A stretch of DNA of 6,446 nucleotides from Pirellulales bacterium (GCA_022842745.1 JALHPA010000164.1:1-6446), one strand, 5' to 3'; counted from the first letter of the stretch, positions 1 to 6,317 are shown. Program-made: numbers and translations. Notes: generated from the sequence alone by a model not told the origin.

Positions 1-1
1 A

Positions 2-2098
2 CTGACCCGGATCATGGTCCCCGTCTCCCGGGTTCGAGAGCCAATTCCAGCCGCCGATCCCCCGTTCGAATCGTTCAAAATTCCCCAGCCTGTCGCCGAG
101 TCCGGAATGCGCGTGGGAGGAGTCGGCCCGATCATTCAAATCACCCCCTTCGACAGCTACGGCCGCCGTACTTTCTCCATGAGTACCGTCAAAGGGCGCG
201 TGGACGTGATCCAGGGTATCACCAAAATCACGCCCATCTACACCCAGGTCGAGGGTCTTCACGGTGGAAATTCCTACGTTTGGGATATGCGCGTGGCCAC
301 CAGCAGCATCCCACTCGAAACGCTCCGCAAAATCATCCGCCGTCATATCGATCCCAAGAAGTTCGATGACCGCGTGCGCCTCGTTAAACTGCTCATGCAG
401 GCCAACCGATATCGCGACGCGGCCGCCGAACTGGCCGGAGTCATCAAGGATTTCCCCTCCGAAGATGCCGCCCGACAACAGGACGCAGGCGTGCGGCAAT
501 TGGCCTCGCGAATGTTGTTGGCCGAAATCCAGGCCCGCAAGCGCGCGGGCCAACATCGGCTGGCTTACGCCTTGCTGAAGCAATTTCCGGCGGAAGGGGC
601 CGCAGGCAACATCTTGCAGGAGGTGCGGCAAGAATTGGAGCAATACGCGGCCAATGAAACGACCCGCCTGGCCGTGATCGCGCGGCTCCGCGAGCTATTG
701 GCCCAGGTCGATCCCCCGTCGCTGCGAGATCAATTCGCGCCTTCGATCGAGGAAATCGCCACAGAACTCTCGATCAACACCCTGGATCGGATGTCGGCGT
801 TTCGCCGCTTGGAGGGAGATGCGCAGCTTTCCCCGCCGCAGCGGCTCGCGTTGGCAATCAGCGGCTGGCTGTTGGGAGGTGACGAGGCCGACGTCAACCA
901 GAAGGTCGCCCTCTCTCTGTTGGAAATGCGCGATCTGGTGCGCAAGTACATGAATGAGTCGGTGAAACTTCAGCGAGACGAAATCTACCGGCAATTGATG
1001 GCCCTGGAAGGGGCCTCGCCGCAACTTTTGGCCAGTCTGATCGCCCGCCTCAAGCCCCCCTTGCAAACCGACGTCCCCGACGCCACCGATGCCTTGGAAC
1101 TGCAAACCCCCGGCGCGCCAGGCGAGGGCAATCATTCCTACCTCGTCCTCTTGCCCCCCGAGTACGATCCCTACCGCCGCTATCCCGCCGTCGTCACGCT
1201 CCACGGCGCAGGCAGCACCCCGGCCCTCCAGCTTGACTGGTGGGCAGGCCCTCGCACGGAGAAAGGGCGTTTGGGACAGGCCACCCGCCAGGGCTACATT
1301 GTGATCGCGCCTCTCTGGACGCAACCCCATCAAACGTCCTACAACGCCTCTCCCGAAGAACACCAGGCGGTGCTCGCGGCGCTCCGCGATGCCTGCCGCC
1401 GCTTCGCCATCGATACCGATCGCGTGTACCTGAGCGGGCATTCCATGGGGGGCGACGCCGCCTGGGATATCGGCGTTTCGCACCCCGACCTGTGGGCAGG
1501 GATAATTCCGATCGTCGCCACGTCTACCCGCAACTACGTTTCGCACTACACCGCCAACGCGGCCAACCTGCCCATGTATTTCCTCGGCGGCGAGTTGGAC
1601 GGCGACAAGATGCAGACCAATGCCATCGACCTGGACCGTTACTTCACGCGGAATTTTGACGTCACCGTGGTGGAGTATCGCGGCCGCGGCCACGAGCATT
1701 TTTCCGACGACATCTTGAACCTCTTCGATTGGATGGGCCGCAAGCAGCGCGACTTCTTCCCGAAAAAGATCACCGCCGCCACCAAACGCCCCAGCGACAA
1801 TTACTTCTGGTGGATTGAAAGCGAAAGCGTCCCCAGCCCGTCCGGAGTGCGGGCATTCCCCGTCGAAGGTACGGTGAACGCCGCCAATGGCATCAACGTT
1901 CGCGCGCCGGGACAGGTCAGCGTCTGGCTGTCGCCGGAGTTTGTCGACTTTGCCAAGCCGATCAGCGTCACGATCAACGGCCGGACGGTGAAAAAAGCCG
2001 CAATCGCCCCGGACGCTCGGGTGCTGCTCGAAGATGTTCGCACCCGCGGCGAACGCCGGCGTCCTTTCTGGGCGCGGGTCGAGGCCACAGCGCGCTAA
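2..2098 (+). CDS. Alpha/beta-hydrolase (carboxylesterase/PHB-depolymerase-like) with helical N-terminal region; 5'-partial
   Basis: Probable secreted or periplasmic esterase-like hydrolase; the substrate is unknown. Numbering is from the ATG at 14, but the frame is open to the window edge (codons from base 2). No signal peptide or ribosome binding site is visible there and the first residues look like mid-protein sequence, so the true start is probably upstream. Residues 1-95 look beta-rich. Residues 100-370 are predominantly helical, with one TPR-like stretch near 115-150 (RYRDAAAELAGVIKDFP). The hydrolase domain spans about 370-585: oxyanion-hole type motif LHGAG at 396-400, nucleophile elbow GHSMGG with Ser477, candidate acid Asp529 in LGGELDGD, and His560 in GRGHEHF. 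Residues 595-694 form a beta-rich tail with an SVTINGRTV stretch. The triad order and spacing fit the PHB-depolymerase/esterase D-like clan. The gene stops at TAA 2096-2098 and converges on surE. The fold is secure; the substrate and the role of the helical part are not. Confidence 0.85.
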   Translation: MTRIMVPVSRVREPIPAADPPFESFKIPQPVAESGMRVGGVGPIIQITPFDSYGRRTFSMSTVKGRVDVIQGITKITPIYTQVEGLHGGNSYVWDMRVATSSIPLETLRKIIRRHIDPKKFDDRVRLVKLLMQANRYRDAAAELAGVIKDFPSEDAARQQDAGVRQLASRMLLAEIQARKRAGQHRLAYALLKQFPAEGAAGNILQEVRQELEQYAANETTRLAVIARLRELLAQVDPPSLRDQFAPSIEEIATELSINTLDRMSAFRRLEGDAQLSPPQRLALAISGWLLGGDEADVNQKVALSLLEMRDLVRKYMNESVKLQRDEIYRQLMALEGASPQLLASLIARLKPPLQTDVPDATDALELQTPGAPGEGNHSYLVLLPPEYDPYRRYPAVVTLHGAGSTPALQLDWWAGPRTEKGRLGQATRQGYIVIAPLWTQPHQTSYNASPEEHQAVLAALRDACRRFAIDTDRVYLSGHSMGGDAAWDIGVSHPDLWAGIIPIVATSTRNYVSHYTANAANLPMYFLGGELDGDKMQTNAIDLDRYFTRNFDVTVVEYRGRGHEHFSDDILNLFDWMGRKQRDFFPKKITAATKRPSDNYFWWIESESVPSPSGVRAFPVEGTVNAANGINVRAPGQVSVWLSPEFVDFAKPISVTINGRTVKKAAIAPDARVLLEDVRTRGERRRPFWARVEATAR

Positions 2099-2125
2099 AC
2101 CCGCTTTGGGCTCGATGCGGCGAAC

Positions 2126-2812
2126 CTACCAGAGGGAGACTCGGCTCACGCTGATCGCCCCCCCAAAGCACACCGCCACGTCGCTCCCCTCGCTCCGCCG
2201 CCGCTCGCGGTAATTTCCCGTATAGTGCCGCAAGTTCTCCTCCGCCCGAAAGTTCAGCGGCAAGGGCGCGGTCTCAAGCGCGCAAAAGACGACCTCCGGG
2301 TCCGGCGCGGTTGCTTCCAGGTGGGGCAAATTGACGTTCCACAGCGTCCCCGGCGACCATCCCCGCCCAAACAACAGCTTCAGCACCCCGACCGTCCAGC
2401 GGCTGGCTCGCTCCCAATCCACTGGCCACTCCCGGCGGATGTAGTGCGAAATCGCAACCGCCGGTTTTCCATGCACGGCCGATTCCCGCGCTGCGGCGAC
2501 CGTCCCGGACATGTGAATATCCACCCCCAGGTTCCCCCCCGCGTTGATTCCCGCTAGCGTCCAATCGGCCAGTGGCGCGATCTCCGCCAGGGCCAGCCGC
2601 ACACAATCGGCCGGCGTCCCCGCCACGCTGGTTTCCCCCGCGGAACGAGCATGAAACTCCAGCGGCTGGTGGGTGGTCACTCCATGCCCGCACGACGACC
2701 AACACCGTTGCGGCGCCACCACGGTCGTCTCCCCCAACACCGCCGCCGCCGCCCGCAGCGCCGCCAACCCCGGCGCGTCAATCCCATCATCGTTGGTGAT
2801 CAAAAGTTGCAT
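2126..2812 (-). CDS. surE: 5'/3'-nucleotidase SurE
   Basis: SurE-family phosphatase, a cytosolic metal-dependent enzyme that removes phosphate from nucleoside 5'- and 3'-monophosphates; in some bacteria it also cleaves short polyphosphate and matters for stationary-phase survival. At 228 residues it is slightly shorter than the usual 240-270 but looks complete. The N-terminus MQLLITNDDGIDAPG carries the metal-binding pair Asp8-Asp9. Ser39 lies in the loop after VVAPQR, and Asn90 lies in GINAGGNLG, matching the E. coli D8/D9/S39/N92 set. The GTPADCV (65-71) and SGTVAAARE (102-110) family motifs are present, and the C-terminus keeps the YRERRRSEGSDVAV strand-forming end. The ATG at 2812 places the NDDG motif at the family-typical distance; upstream only a weak GAGG lies about 15 nt away. 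In many proteobacteria surE sits with pcm, nlpD or rpoS; none is seen here. It converges on the hydrolase gene with 27 bp between the stops. Confidence 0.96.
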   Translation of the reverse strand: MQLLITNDDGIDAPGLAALRAAAAVLGETTVVAPQRCWSSCGHGVTTHQPLEFHARSAGETSVAGTPADCVRLALAEIAPLADWTLAGINAGGNLGVDIHMSGTVAAARESAVHGKPAVAISHYIRREWPVDWERASRWTVGVLKLLFGRGWSPGTLWNVNLPHLEATAPDPEVVFCALETAPLPLNFRAEENLRHYTGNYRERRRSEGSDVAVCFGGAISVSRVSLW

Positions 2813-2860
2813 GGCTCAAAATTCGGACCTCAAGTAAGGCGTCTTAACGCGAACAGTGGC

Positions 2861-2945
2861 GCCCCGCCGCCGGGCCACGTTTTAACGCAGATATCGGTAA
2901 CCACGCACCTGAGCTGAAAATGGATAGACCGCCCGGCGGCGCAGC
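2861..2945. repeat. Imperfect 15-bp inverted repeat between surE and paralog A
   Basis: GCCGCCGGGC (2866-2875) is exactly complementary to GCCCGGCGGC (2931-2940) across a 55-nt loop; extending to 15 bp gives two mismatches. It lies just after the stop of paralog A (2955, minus strand) and upstream of surE. The long loop and lack of a T-run make it a weak terminator candidate. A 7-bp direct repeat TTAACGC (2844-2850 and 2882-2888) lies in the same 142-bp gap. No clear surE promoter was found here. Confidence 0.3.
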
Positions 2946-2954
2946 GTTGCAGAC

Positions 2955-3638
2955 TCAACTCGTTCCGGCCGGTTCTGCGCGGCGACGATGTTCAAGAAAA
3001 AGTTGATCAATTTCGTCTTTCCGGGAGGAATCCTCTCGAAAGTTCACAAAGCCATAGTGACGGATTTTCAGTCGCAGCTTCGATCCTCCGTCGGACCAGC
3101 TATGGTCTTGAATTTGGTCCCAACGCCAAAAGCCGTTATACCATACAAGTCCCCGCTCGCGTATTTCCAGAGTCGAGCTCGATAGGCGAAGGCATCTAGT
3201 AAGGACTGCCATCGTGAATAGAAGGAGGTTGGCGGTAATCTTACCGAGTTCGGCGACCGTCACTGGCGAATCGATGAACCACAGCAATACCAACATCGCA
3301 AACACAACGATTCCCCAAAACGAATAGAATGCGCGCGACCACCAAGTCCATGCCAGATGTGGGCGTATCAGGAGTTGACCCGCTGTCGAGACGGTACGCT
3401 TGCGACGGATCCATTGTTGTGGAATGGTCATCGCCACCAGTCCTGCGATCGAAAGCAATAAGATGTCTTGATAATGAAGTACAAACCGAACGGGATTTTG
3501 ACTGCGGCCACTCCGCGTTTCGATCTCTCCAACCGGAAAAAACAACCATATCAGGACTGCAAAAATAAGAACGATCGCCGTCGAAGCCGCGAACGCTGTC
3601 CAGGTATCGCGCCGGTCGTTTGAGGAGGCGGTTGACAT
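2955..3638 (-). CDS. Four-pass membrane protein with C-terminal DUF5673/PH-like domain (paralog A)
   Basis: Function unknown. The 227-residue protein has four hydrophobic segments at about 14-35, 58-74, 101-122 and 133-149. A basic loop IRRKR follows TM2 (77-81) and a soluble C-terminal region covers about 156-220. That region starts with LEIRERGLVWYNGFWRWDQI and continues through HSWS...LRLKI to a charged end DEIDQLFLEHRRR; its pattern of beta strands plus W-x-x-I resembles DUF5673/bacterial PH-like domains, which I recall without having searched. By the positive-inside tendency the C-terminal domain is probably cytosolic. The start at 3638 is supported by an AGG eight nt upstream and by the same arrangement in paralog B. 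It lies 96 bp downstream of B on the same strand, so co-transcription is plausible. Sampled lines in its 3' part are near 43-53% GC, clearly lower than surE (about 68% in one sampled line). The family assignment is moderate; that it is a real gene is well supported by conservation with B. Confidence 0.85.
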   Translation of the reverse strand: MSTASSNDRRDTWTAFAASTAIVLIFAVLIWLFFPVGEIETRSGRSQNPVRFVLHYQDILLLSIAGLVAMTIPQQWIRRKRTVSTAGQLLIRPHLAWTWWSRAFYSFWGIVVFAMLVLLWFIDSPVTVAELGKITANLLLFTMAVLTRCLRLSSSTLEIRERGLVWYNGFWRWDQIQDHSWSDGGSKLRLKIRHYGFVNFREDSSRKDEIDQLFLEHRRRAEPAGTS

Positions 3639-3756
3639 TTGATTAGCCTGGTTCGAGGAATTGCCGGCATGCTCGCTCGGTCCATCAGTTGGCTCAATTC
3701 CTGGACCGCCCGATTGCCGGAACGACCATCCGCATCAAGATTTTCGGTCGCAATGC
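2974..3756. repeat. Tandem duplication unit A (about 783 bp)
   Basis: Direct repeat unit containing membrane paralog A (except its last few codons) and its leader of about 118 bp. The left edge is where identity with unit B begins (TCTGCGCGGCG at about 2974 and about 3757). The right edge is the shared GCAATGCT at 3750-3757, whose counterpart is 4542-4549 in unit B. The offset is 783 bp at the left end and 789 bp at the paralogs' start codons because of small indels. Edges were set by eye. Confidence 0.85.
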
Positions 3757-4427
3757 TCTGCGCGGCGCCGATGTTCAAGAAAAAGTTGGTCAATTTCGTC
3801 TTTCCGGGAGGGATCCGCTCGAAAGTTGACAAAGCCATAGTGAGGGATTTTCAGTCGCAGCTTCGATCCATCCGCCGACCAGCTATGGTCTTGAATTACG
3901 TCCCAAGGACAATAGCGGCAATTCCATACAAGCCCCCGCTGACGTATTTCCAGAGTTGGTGGCCTGAGCCTCCAAGAAACGGCTGCAACGGTGAAGAGCA
4001 TGGTGTTCGCGATAACGCTACCTAGATCGTCGACCGTCATAGGTTGTTCAATGAACCACCGCATTATCAGCAAGGCCAACCCACCGATCCCAAAAATCGC
4101 GTAGAATGCGAGTTCCCACCATTTAACCCACGAGCGATCCAGCCGAATCAAAAGTTGTCCCGCCGCCGAGACGGCACGCTTGCGACGAAGCCACTCTGGT
4201 GGAACGGCCATCGCCAACATCGCCGCCCCAAGAAGCAATCCAATGTGACCATGACGCACAAACGGAACGGGAAATTGACCGCGGCCGCTGCGCGTTTCGA
4301 TTCCTCCCGCCGGATAAAGCACCCATATCAGGGCCGCGAAAATCAAGACGATCGCCATCGAAGCCGCGAAGGCAATCCAGGTATCGCGACTGTCGGTTGA
4401 AGAGGCGGTTGACGACGCGGTAGACAT
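3735..4427 (-). CDS. Four-pass membrane protein with C-terminal DUF5673/PH-like domain (paralog B)
   Basis: Paralog of the gene at 2955-3638, function unknown. The start at 4427 gives 230 residues beginning MSTASSTASSTDSRDTW. It aligns with A from the first residue, and both have AGG eight nt before the ATG. An upstream in-frame TTG at 4505 would add 26 residues with no counterpart in A and is rejected. Hydrophobic segments lie at about 18-40, 62-78, 105-125 and 137-151. The soluble domain at about 158-224 (PTLEIRQRGLVW, then PWDVIQDHSWS) is nearly the same as in A, whereas the membrane half is much more diverged. B carries a short serine/threonine/alanine-rich insertion near its N-terminus (STASS repeated). 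Its last six residues, HCDRKS, are unlike A's end (PAGTS) because they are encoded beyond the repeat junction, in sequence belonging to the leader of unit A. No promoter is clear; a weak -10-like TATACT lies at 4577-4572 on this strand. Confidence 0.86.
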   Translation of the reverse strand: MSTASSTASSTDSRDTWIAFAASMAIVLIFAALIWVLYPAGGIETRSGRGQFPVPFVRHGHIGLLLGAAMLAMAVPPEWLRRKRAVSAAGQLLIRLDRSWVKWWELAFYAIFGIGGLALLIMRWFIEQPMTVDDLGSVIANTMLFTVAAVSWRLRPPTLEIRQRGLVWNCRYCPWDVIQDHSWSADGSKLRLKIPHYGFVNFRADPSRKDEIDQLFLEHRRRAEHCDRKS

Positions 4428-4549
4428 GTGGGTTGCCTGTTTCGAGAAACTCCCGGCAAGCTCGCACGGTACGCCAGCAGATGGCTCAAACCCTCGGCCG
4501 CGCAATCGCCGGTACGACGATCCGCGTCAAGGATACAAGCGGCAATGCT
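3757..4549. repeat. Tandem duplication unit B (about 793 bp)
   Basis: Second copy, head-to-tail and directly abutting unit A at GCAATGCT/CTGCGCGGCG with two or three shared bases. It contains most of paralog B plus a leader of about 120 bp. Identity is highest (about 92% by hand count) over the roughly 140 bp encoding the end of the soluble domain, and visibly lower through the membrane-spanning part. No insertion sequence ends or target-site duplications are seen around it, so unequal recombination or replication slippage is the simplest origin. Confidence 0.85.
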
Positions 4550-4804
4550 TGGATGGCTTCCGTCACCCCTCAGTATACCGGCTCGGGGTAGACCCTGCAT
4601 TTTTCTAGCCGCTTGGCAGCCTCCGGACGCGTCTTGCCGATTCACGCGGTCAGAGATAGATTAGGTAGCTTGACTTAAGCAGGCGACGGTCATGTTGCGC
4701 AGCAGCCAGATACGGCGAATGCCCGCAATTCGTCCCGCGCACTGCTTCTTGTCGCTCAAGCCCGAGGGTTTCTTCGATCGTAAGTTATTGATGCATAACG
4801 ACTT
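4428..4804. other. 377-bp gene-free stretch between paralog B and tRNA-Thr
   Basis: The part next to paralog B (4428-4549) is homologous to the leader of paralog A at 3639-3757. On the minus strand it contains a frame with conserved residues (LDAD-R-G, LS-L, RAS-P) that overlaps the gene start. Further right a minus-strand TATACT (4577-4572) could be a -10 element, but no good -35 stands 17 bp before it. From about 4600 to 4804 I see no convincing gene, repeat or hairpin. The tRNA promoter should lie near the right end, where CATAAC (4794-4799) is a weak -10 candidate without a matching -35. Confidence 0.5.
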
Positions 4805-4878
4805 GCCAGCGTAGCTTCAATTGGCAGAGCACCGCATTCGTAATGCGGGGGTTAAGGGTTCGACTCCCTTCGCTGGCT
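4805..4878 (+). tRNA. tRNA-Thr (anticodon CGT)
   Basis: A full 74-nt cloverleaf can be drawn. The acceptor stem GCCAGCG (4805-4811) pairs perfectly with CGCTGGC (4871-4877). The D stem is GCTT/GAGC around a 9-nt loop. The anticodon stem CCGCA/TGCGG encloses TTCGTAA, giving anticodon CGT at 4839-4841, which reads the threonine codon ACG. The variable loop has five bases. The T stem AAGGG/CCCTT encloses TTCGACT. The discriminator base is T at 4878 and CCA is not encoded. A run of five T (4880-4884) follows directly. Confidence 0.97.
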
Positions 4879-4899
4879 GTTTTTCCGGGGCCTCGACTG

Positions 4900-4917
4900 C
4901 CGGGGGAAGCGTCCCGG
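4900..4917 (+). other. Small hairpin between tRNA-Thr and the alpha-CTD gene
   Basis: CCGGG (4900-4904) can pair with CCCGG (4913-4917) around an 8-nt loop. A second CCGGGG at 4885-4890 could compete for the same partner. No T-run follows, so it is not a standard intrinsic terminator. It may be only a feature of the GC-rich leader. Confidence 0.25.
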
Positions 4918-4941
4918 ACAACGCAGGTCCATTGCTCTTTT

Positions 4942-4945
4942 GGAG
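4942..4945 (+). promoter_or_regulatory. Ribosome binding site deciding the start at 4952
   Basis: GGAG with six bases to the ATG at 4952. The alternative start at 4946 would directly abut this motif and TTG 4940 would precede it, so it selects 4952. Confidence 0.7.
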
Positions 4946-4951
4946 ATGATT

Positions 4952-6280
4952 ATGTCGGTTGTCGCCACCGCGGCCAACGTCAAGCAGATTGTGTTGACCA
5001 ACGGCACGTTCGGACCTCAGGAGGTTCAGCTTCTCACGGAGGCCCTGGGTGAAGATTCCACCGCCCATCGCACGCTCCGCGAGGCCGTCAACGAGTTGGA
5101 ATCCAGCGAAGAGCGCAGCCCTGCTTCCGCCGTCCGCCTCGGCCTCTGCTATTACCTGCTCGGTCGCTACGGAACCGCCATCGAGACGCTCAAGACCGGC
5201 GACGGGGGCGCGATGGCCCACTTTTACATGGCCAAGTCCAACCAGGGGTTGGACCGCCACGAGGCCGCGATTGAAAGCTTCACTTCCGCCACCAAGGCCG
5301 GCTACGACTCCGATACCTGCGCCTTGGGAATCGTCGAATCGTTGCGGGCGTTGGGCAAGCCGCAGCAAGCATTGGAAAGGCTCGACAAACTCTCAGGCGC
5401 CGTCGAGCAGCGGGCCGAATACCTCTACCAGCGAGGGACGACGGTCGCCGCGATCGGCGGCAATCCGCTCGAAGTCATCGCTCTGTACGAGCGCGCGGTC
5501 GAGGCCGACGGCCGGCATGCCGGCGCGCTCTTTGGCCTGGCCCTCGAAAACGACCGCCGCGGCAATGACGATGCGGCCCTGAATTATTACGAGCGGTCCG
5601 TTGCCCGGTATCCCGCCCACGTTGGCTCGCTCTTGAATCTGGGCATCATGTACGAAGACCGGCAGCAGTACGAGCGCGCCTACCAGTGCTACCAACGGGT
5701 CGTCGACTGCTTCCCCAACCATCCTCGCGCTCGGCTGTACGTAAAAGACGTGGCCGCCAGCCGGGATATGTTCTACGACGAGGATGCTGCTCGCCGGCGC
5801 GATCGGATGAGCCAGATCCTCAACGTCCCCGTGACCGATTTTGAACTGTCGGTTCGCAGCCGCAATTGCCTGCAAAAAATGGGGATCAATACTCTTGGCG
5901 ACCTGGCTCGCACCAGCGAGGCCGAGTTGCTCGCGAGCAAGAATTTCGGCGAAACGTCGCTGGTCGAAATTCGCGAAATGATGGCCAGCAAGGGACTGTC
6001 GCTCGGTCAAATGGCCAACGAGCTGCGCGAACCCGAGCCGGTGTTCGAGCCAGAGTCCATGACTCCCGACGAGCAGGCCCTGCTGGATCGCCCAATCTCG
6101 GACCTGAACCTGTCCGTGCGCGCCAGAAAGTGCATGATCCGCCTCGGGCTCAATACGATCGGCGAATTGCTCCGCAAGACCGGCGACGACTTGCTGGAGT
6201 GCAAGAATTTCGGCGTCACCAGCCTCAACGAAGTGCGGGAAAAGCTCACCATCAAGGGTATGAAACTCCGCGGCGATTGA
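4952..6280 (+). CDS. TPR protein with two RNA polymerase alpha-CTD-like modules
   Basis: Predicted cytosolic protein of 442 residues; exact function unknown. The ATG at 4952 is preferred because GGAG (4942-4945) lies six bases before it; TTG 4940 and ATG 4946 are possible but poorly placed. Residues about 59-265 form tetratricopeptide repeats, clearest at 185-260 (GNDDAALNYYERSVARYP, then QQYERAYQCYQRVVDCFPNHP). A charged linker (about 267-290) leads to two helix-hairpin-helix modules resembling the alpha-subunit C-terminal domain. Module 1 (293-353) starts PVTDFELSVRSRNCL and ends KGLSLGQ. Module 2 (381-442) starts PISDLNLSVRARKCM. Module 1 keeps counterparts of E. coli alpha Arg265 (R302), Asn268 (N305), Gly296 (G333), Ser299 (S336) and of the sigma-facing Asp259/Glu261 (D296, E298), but Lys298 is Thr335. 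Module 2 keeps the arginine (R390) but has Lys393 for the asparagine. The alpha N-terminal domain is absent, so this is not rpoA. It may contact DNA or RNA polymerase, with TPRs for partner binding; that is inference. Confidence 0.93.
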   Translation: MSVVATAANVKQIVLTNGTFGPQEVQLLTEALGEDSTAHRTLREAVNELESSEERSPASAVRLGLCYYLLGRYGTAIETLKTGDGGAMAHFYMAKSNQGLDRHEAAIESFTSATKAGYDSDTCALGIVESLRALGKPQQALERLDKLSGAVEQRAEYLYQRGTTVAAIGGNPLEVIALYERAVEADGRHAGALFGLALENDRRGNDDAALNYYERSVARYPAHVGSLLNLGIMYEDRQQYERAYQCYQRVVDCFPNHPRARLYVKDVAASRDMFYDEDAARRRDRMSQILNVPVTDFELSVRSRNCLQKMGINTLGDLARTSEAELLASKNFGETSLVEIREMMASKGLSLGQMANELREPEPVFEPESMTPDEQALLDRPISDLNLSVRARKCMIRLGLNTIGELLRKTGDDLLECKNFGVTSLNEVREKLTIKGMKLRGD

Positions 6281-6312
6281 GTCGCCCGGTTCCGACGCGC
6301 TGGTGGCGACTC
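6279..6312. terminator. Perfect 8-bp inverted repeat between convergent genes
   Basis: GAGTCGCC (6279-6286) is exactly complementary to GGCGACTC (6305-6312) around an 18-nt loop. It starts inside the TGA stop of the alpha-CTD gene and ends five bases from the stop of the opposing gene, the usual place for a bidirectional terminator. Neither side is followed by a T-run, so intrinsic termination is uncertain. Confidence 0.4.
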
Positions 6313-6317
6313 GTCCG

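Noticed and set aside
695..1699. Long open frame (334 codons) on the minus strand inside the hydrolase gene
   Set aside because: Antisense shadow of a GC-rich gene; low-complexity Gly/Val/Arg-rich translation, no motif, while the plus strand has an intact hydrolase triad.
2988..3185. Plus-strand frames starting MFKKKL at 2988 and 3771, similar in both repeat units
   Set aside because: They are antisense to the most conserved part of the membrane paralogs, so their similarity follows from the DNA duplication. Differences between the copies fit the minus-strand coding frame, and no ribosome binding site precedes them.
4428..4505. N-terminal extension of paralog B from a TTG at 4505
   Set aside because: The 26 extra residues have no counterpart in paralog A, while the ATG at 4427 aligns with A's start and has the same AGG eight bases upstream.
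2974..4549. Tandem repeat as a transposon or CRISPR-like array
   Set aside because: Only two units of about 785 bp with diverged coding content, no terminal inverted repeats, no transposase and no short regularly spaced repeats.
4805..4878. tRNA as an integration site for a mobile element
   Set aside because: No integrase, no repeated copy of the tRNA 3' end elsewhere in the window and no phage or plasmid genes nearby.
4940..4951. Earlier starts TTG 4940 and ATG 4946 for the alpha-CTD gene
   Set aside because: The GGAG at 4942-4945 overlaps or abuts these starts; only ATG 4952 has proper spacing.
5393..6010. Minus-strand open frames of up to 205 codons inside the alpha-CTD gene, and a similar one at 4817-5368 crossing the tRNA
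   Set aside because: Shadows of a recognised protein and a tRNA; no recognisable motifs.
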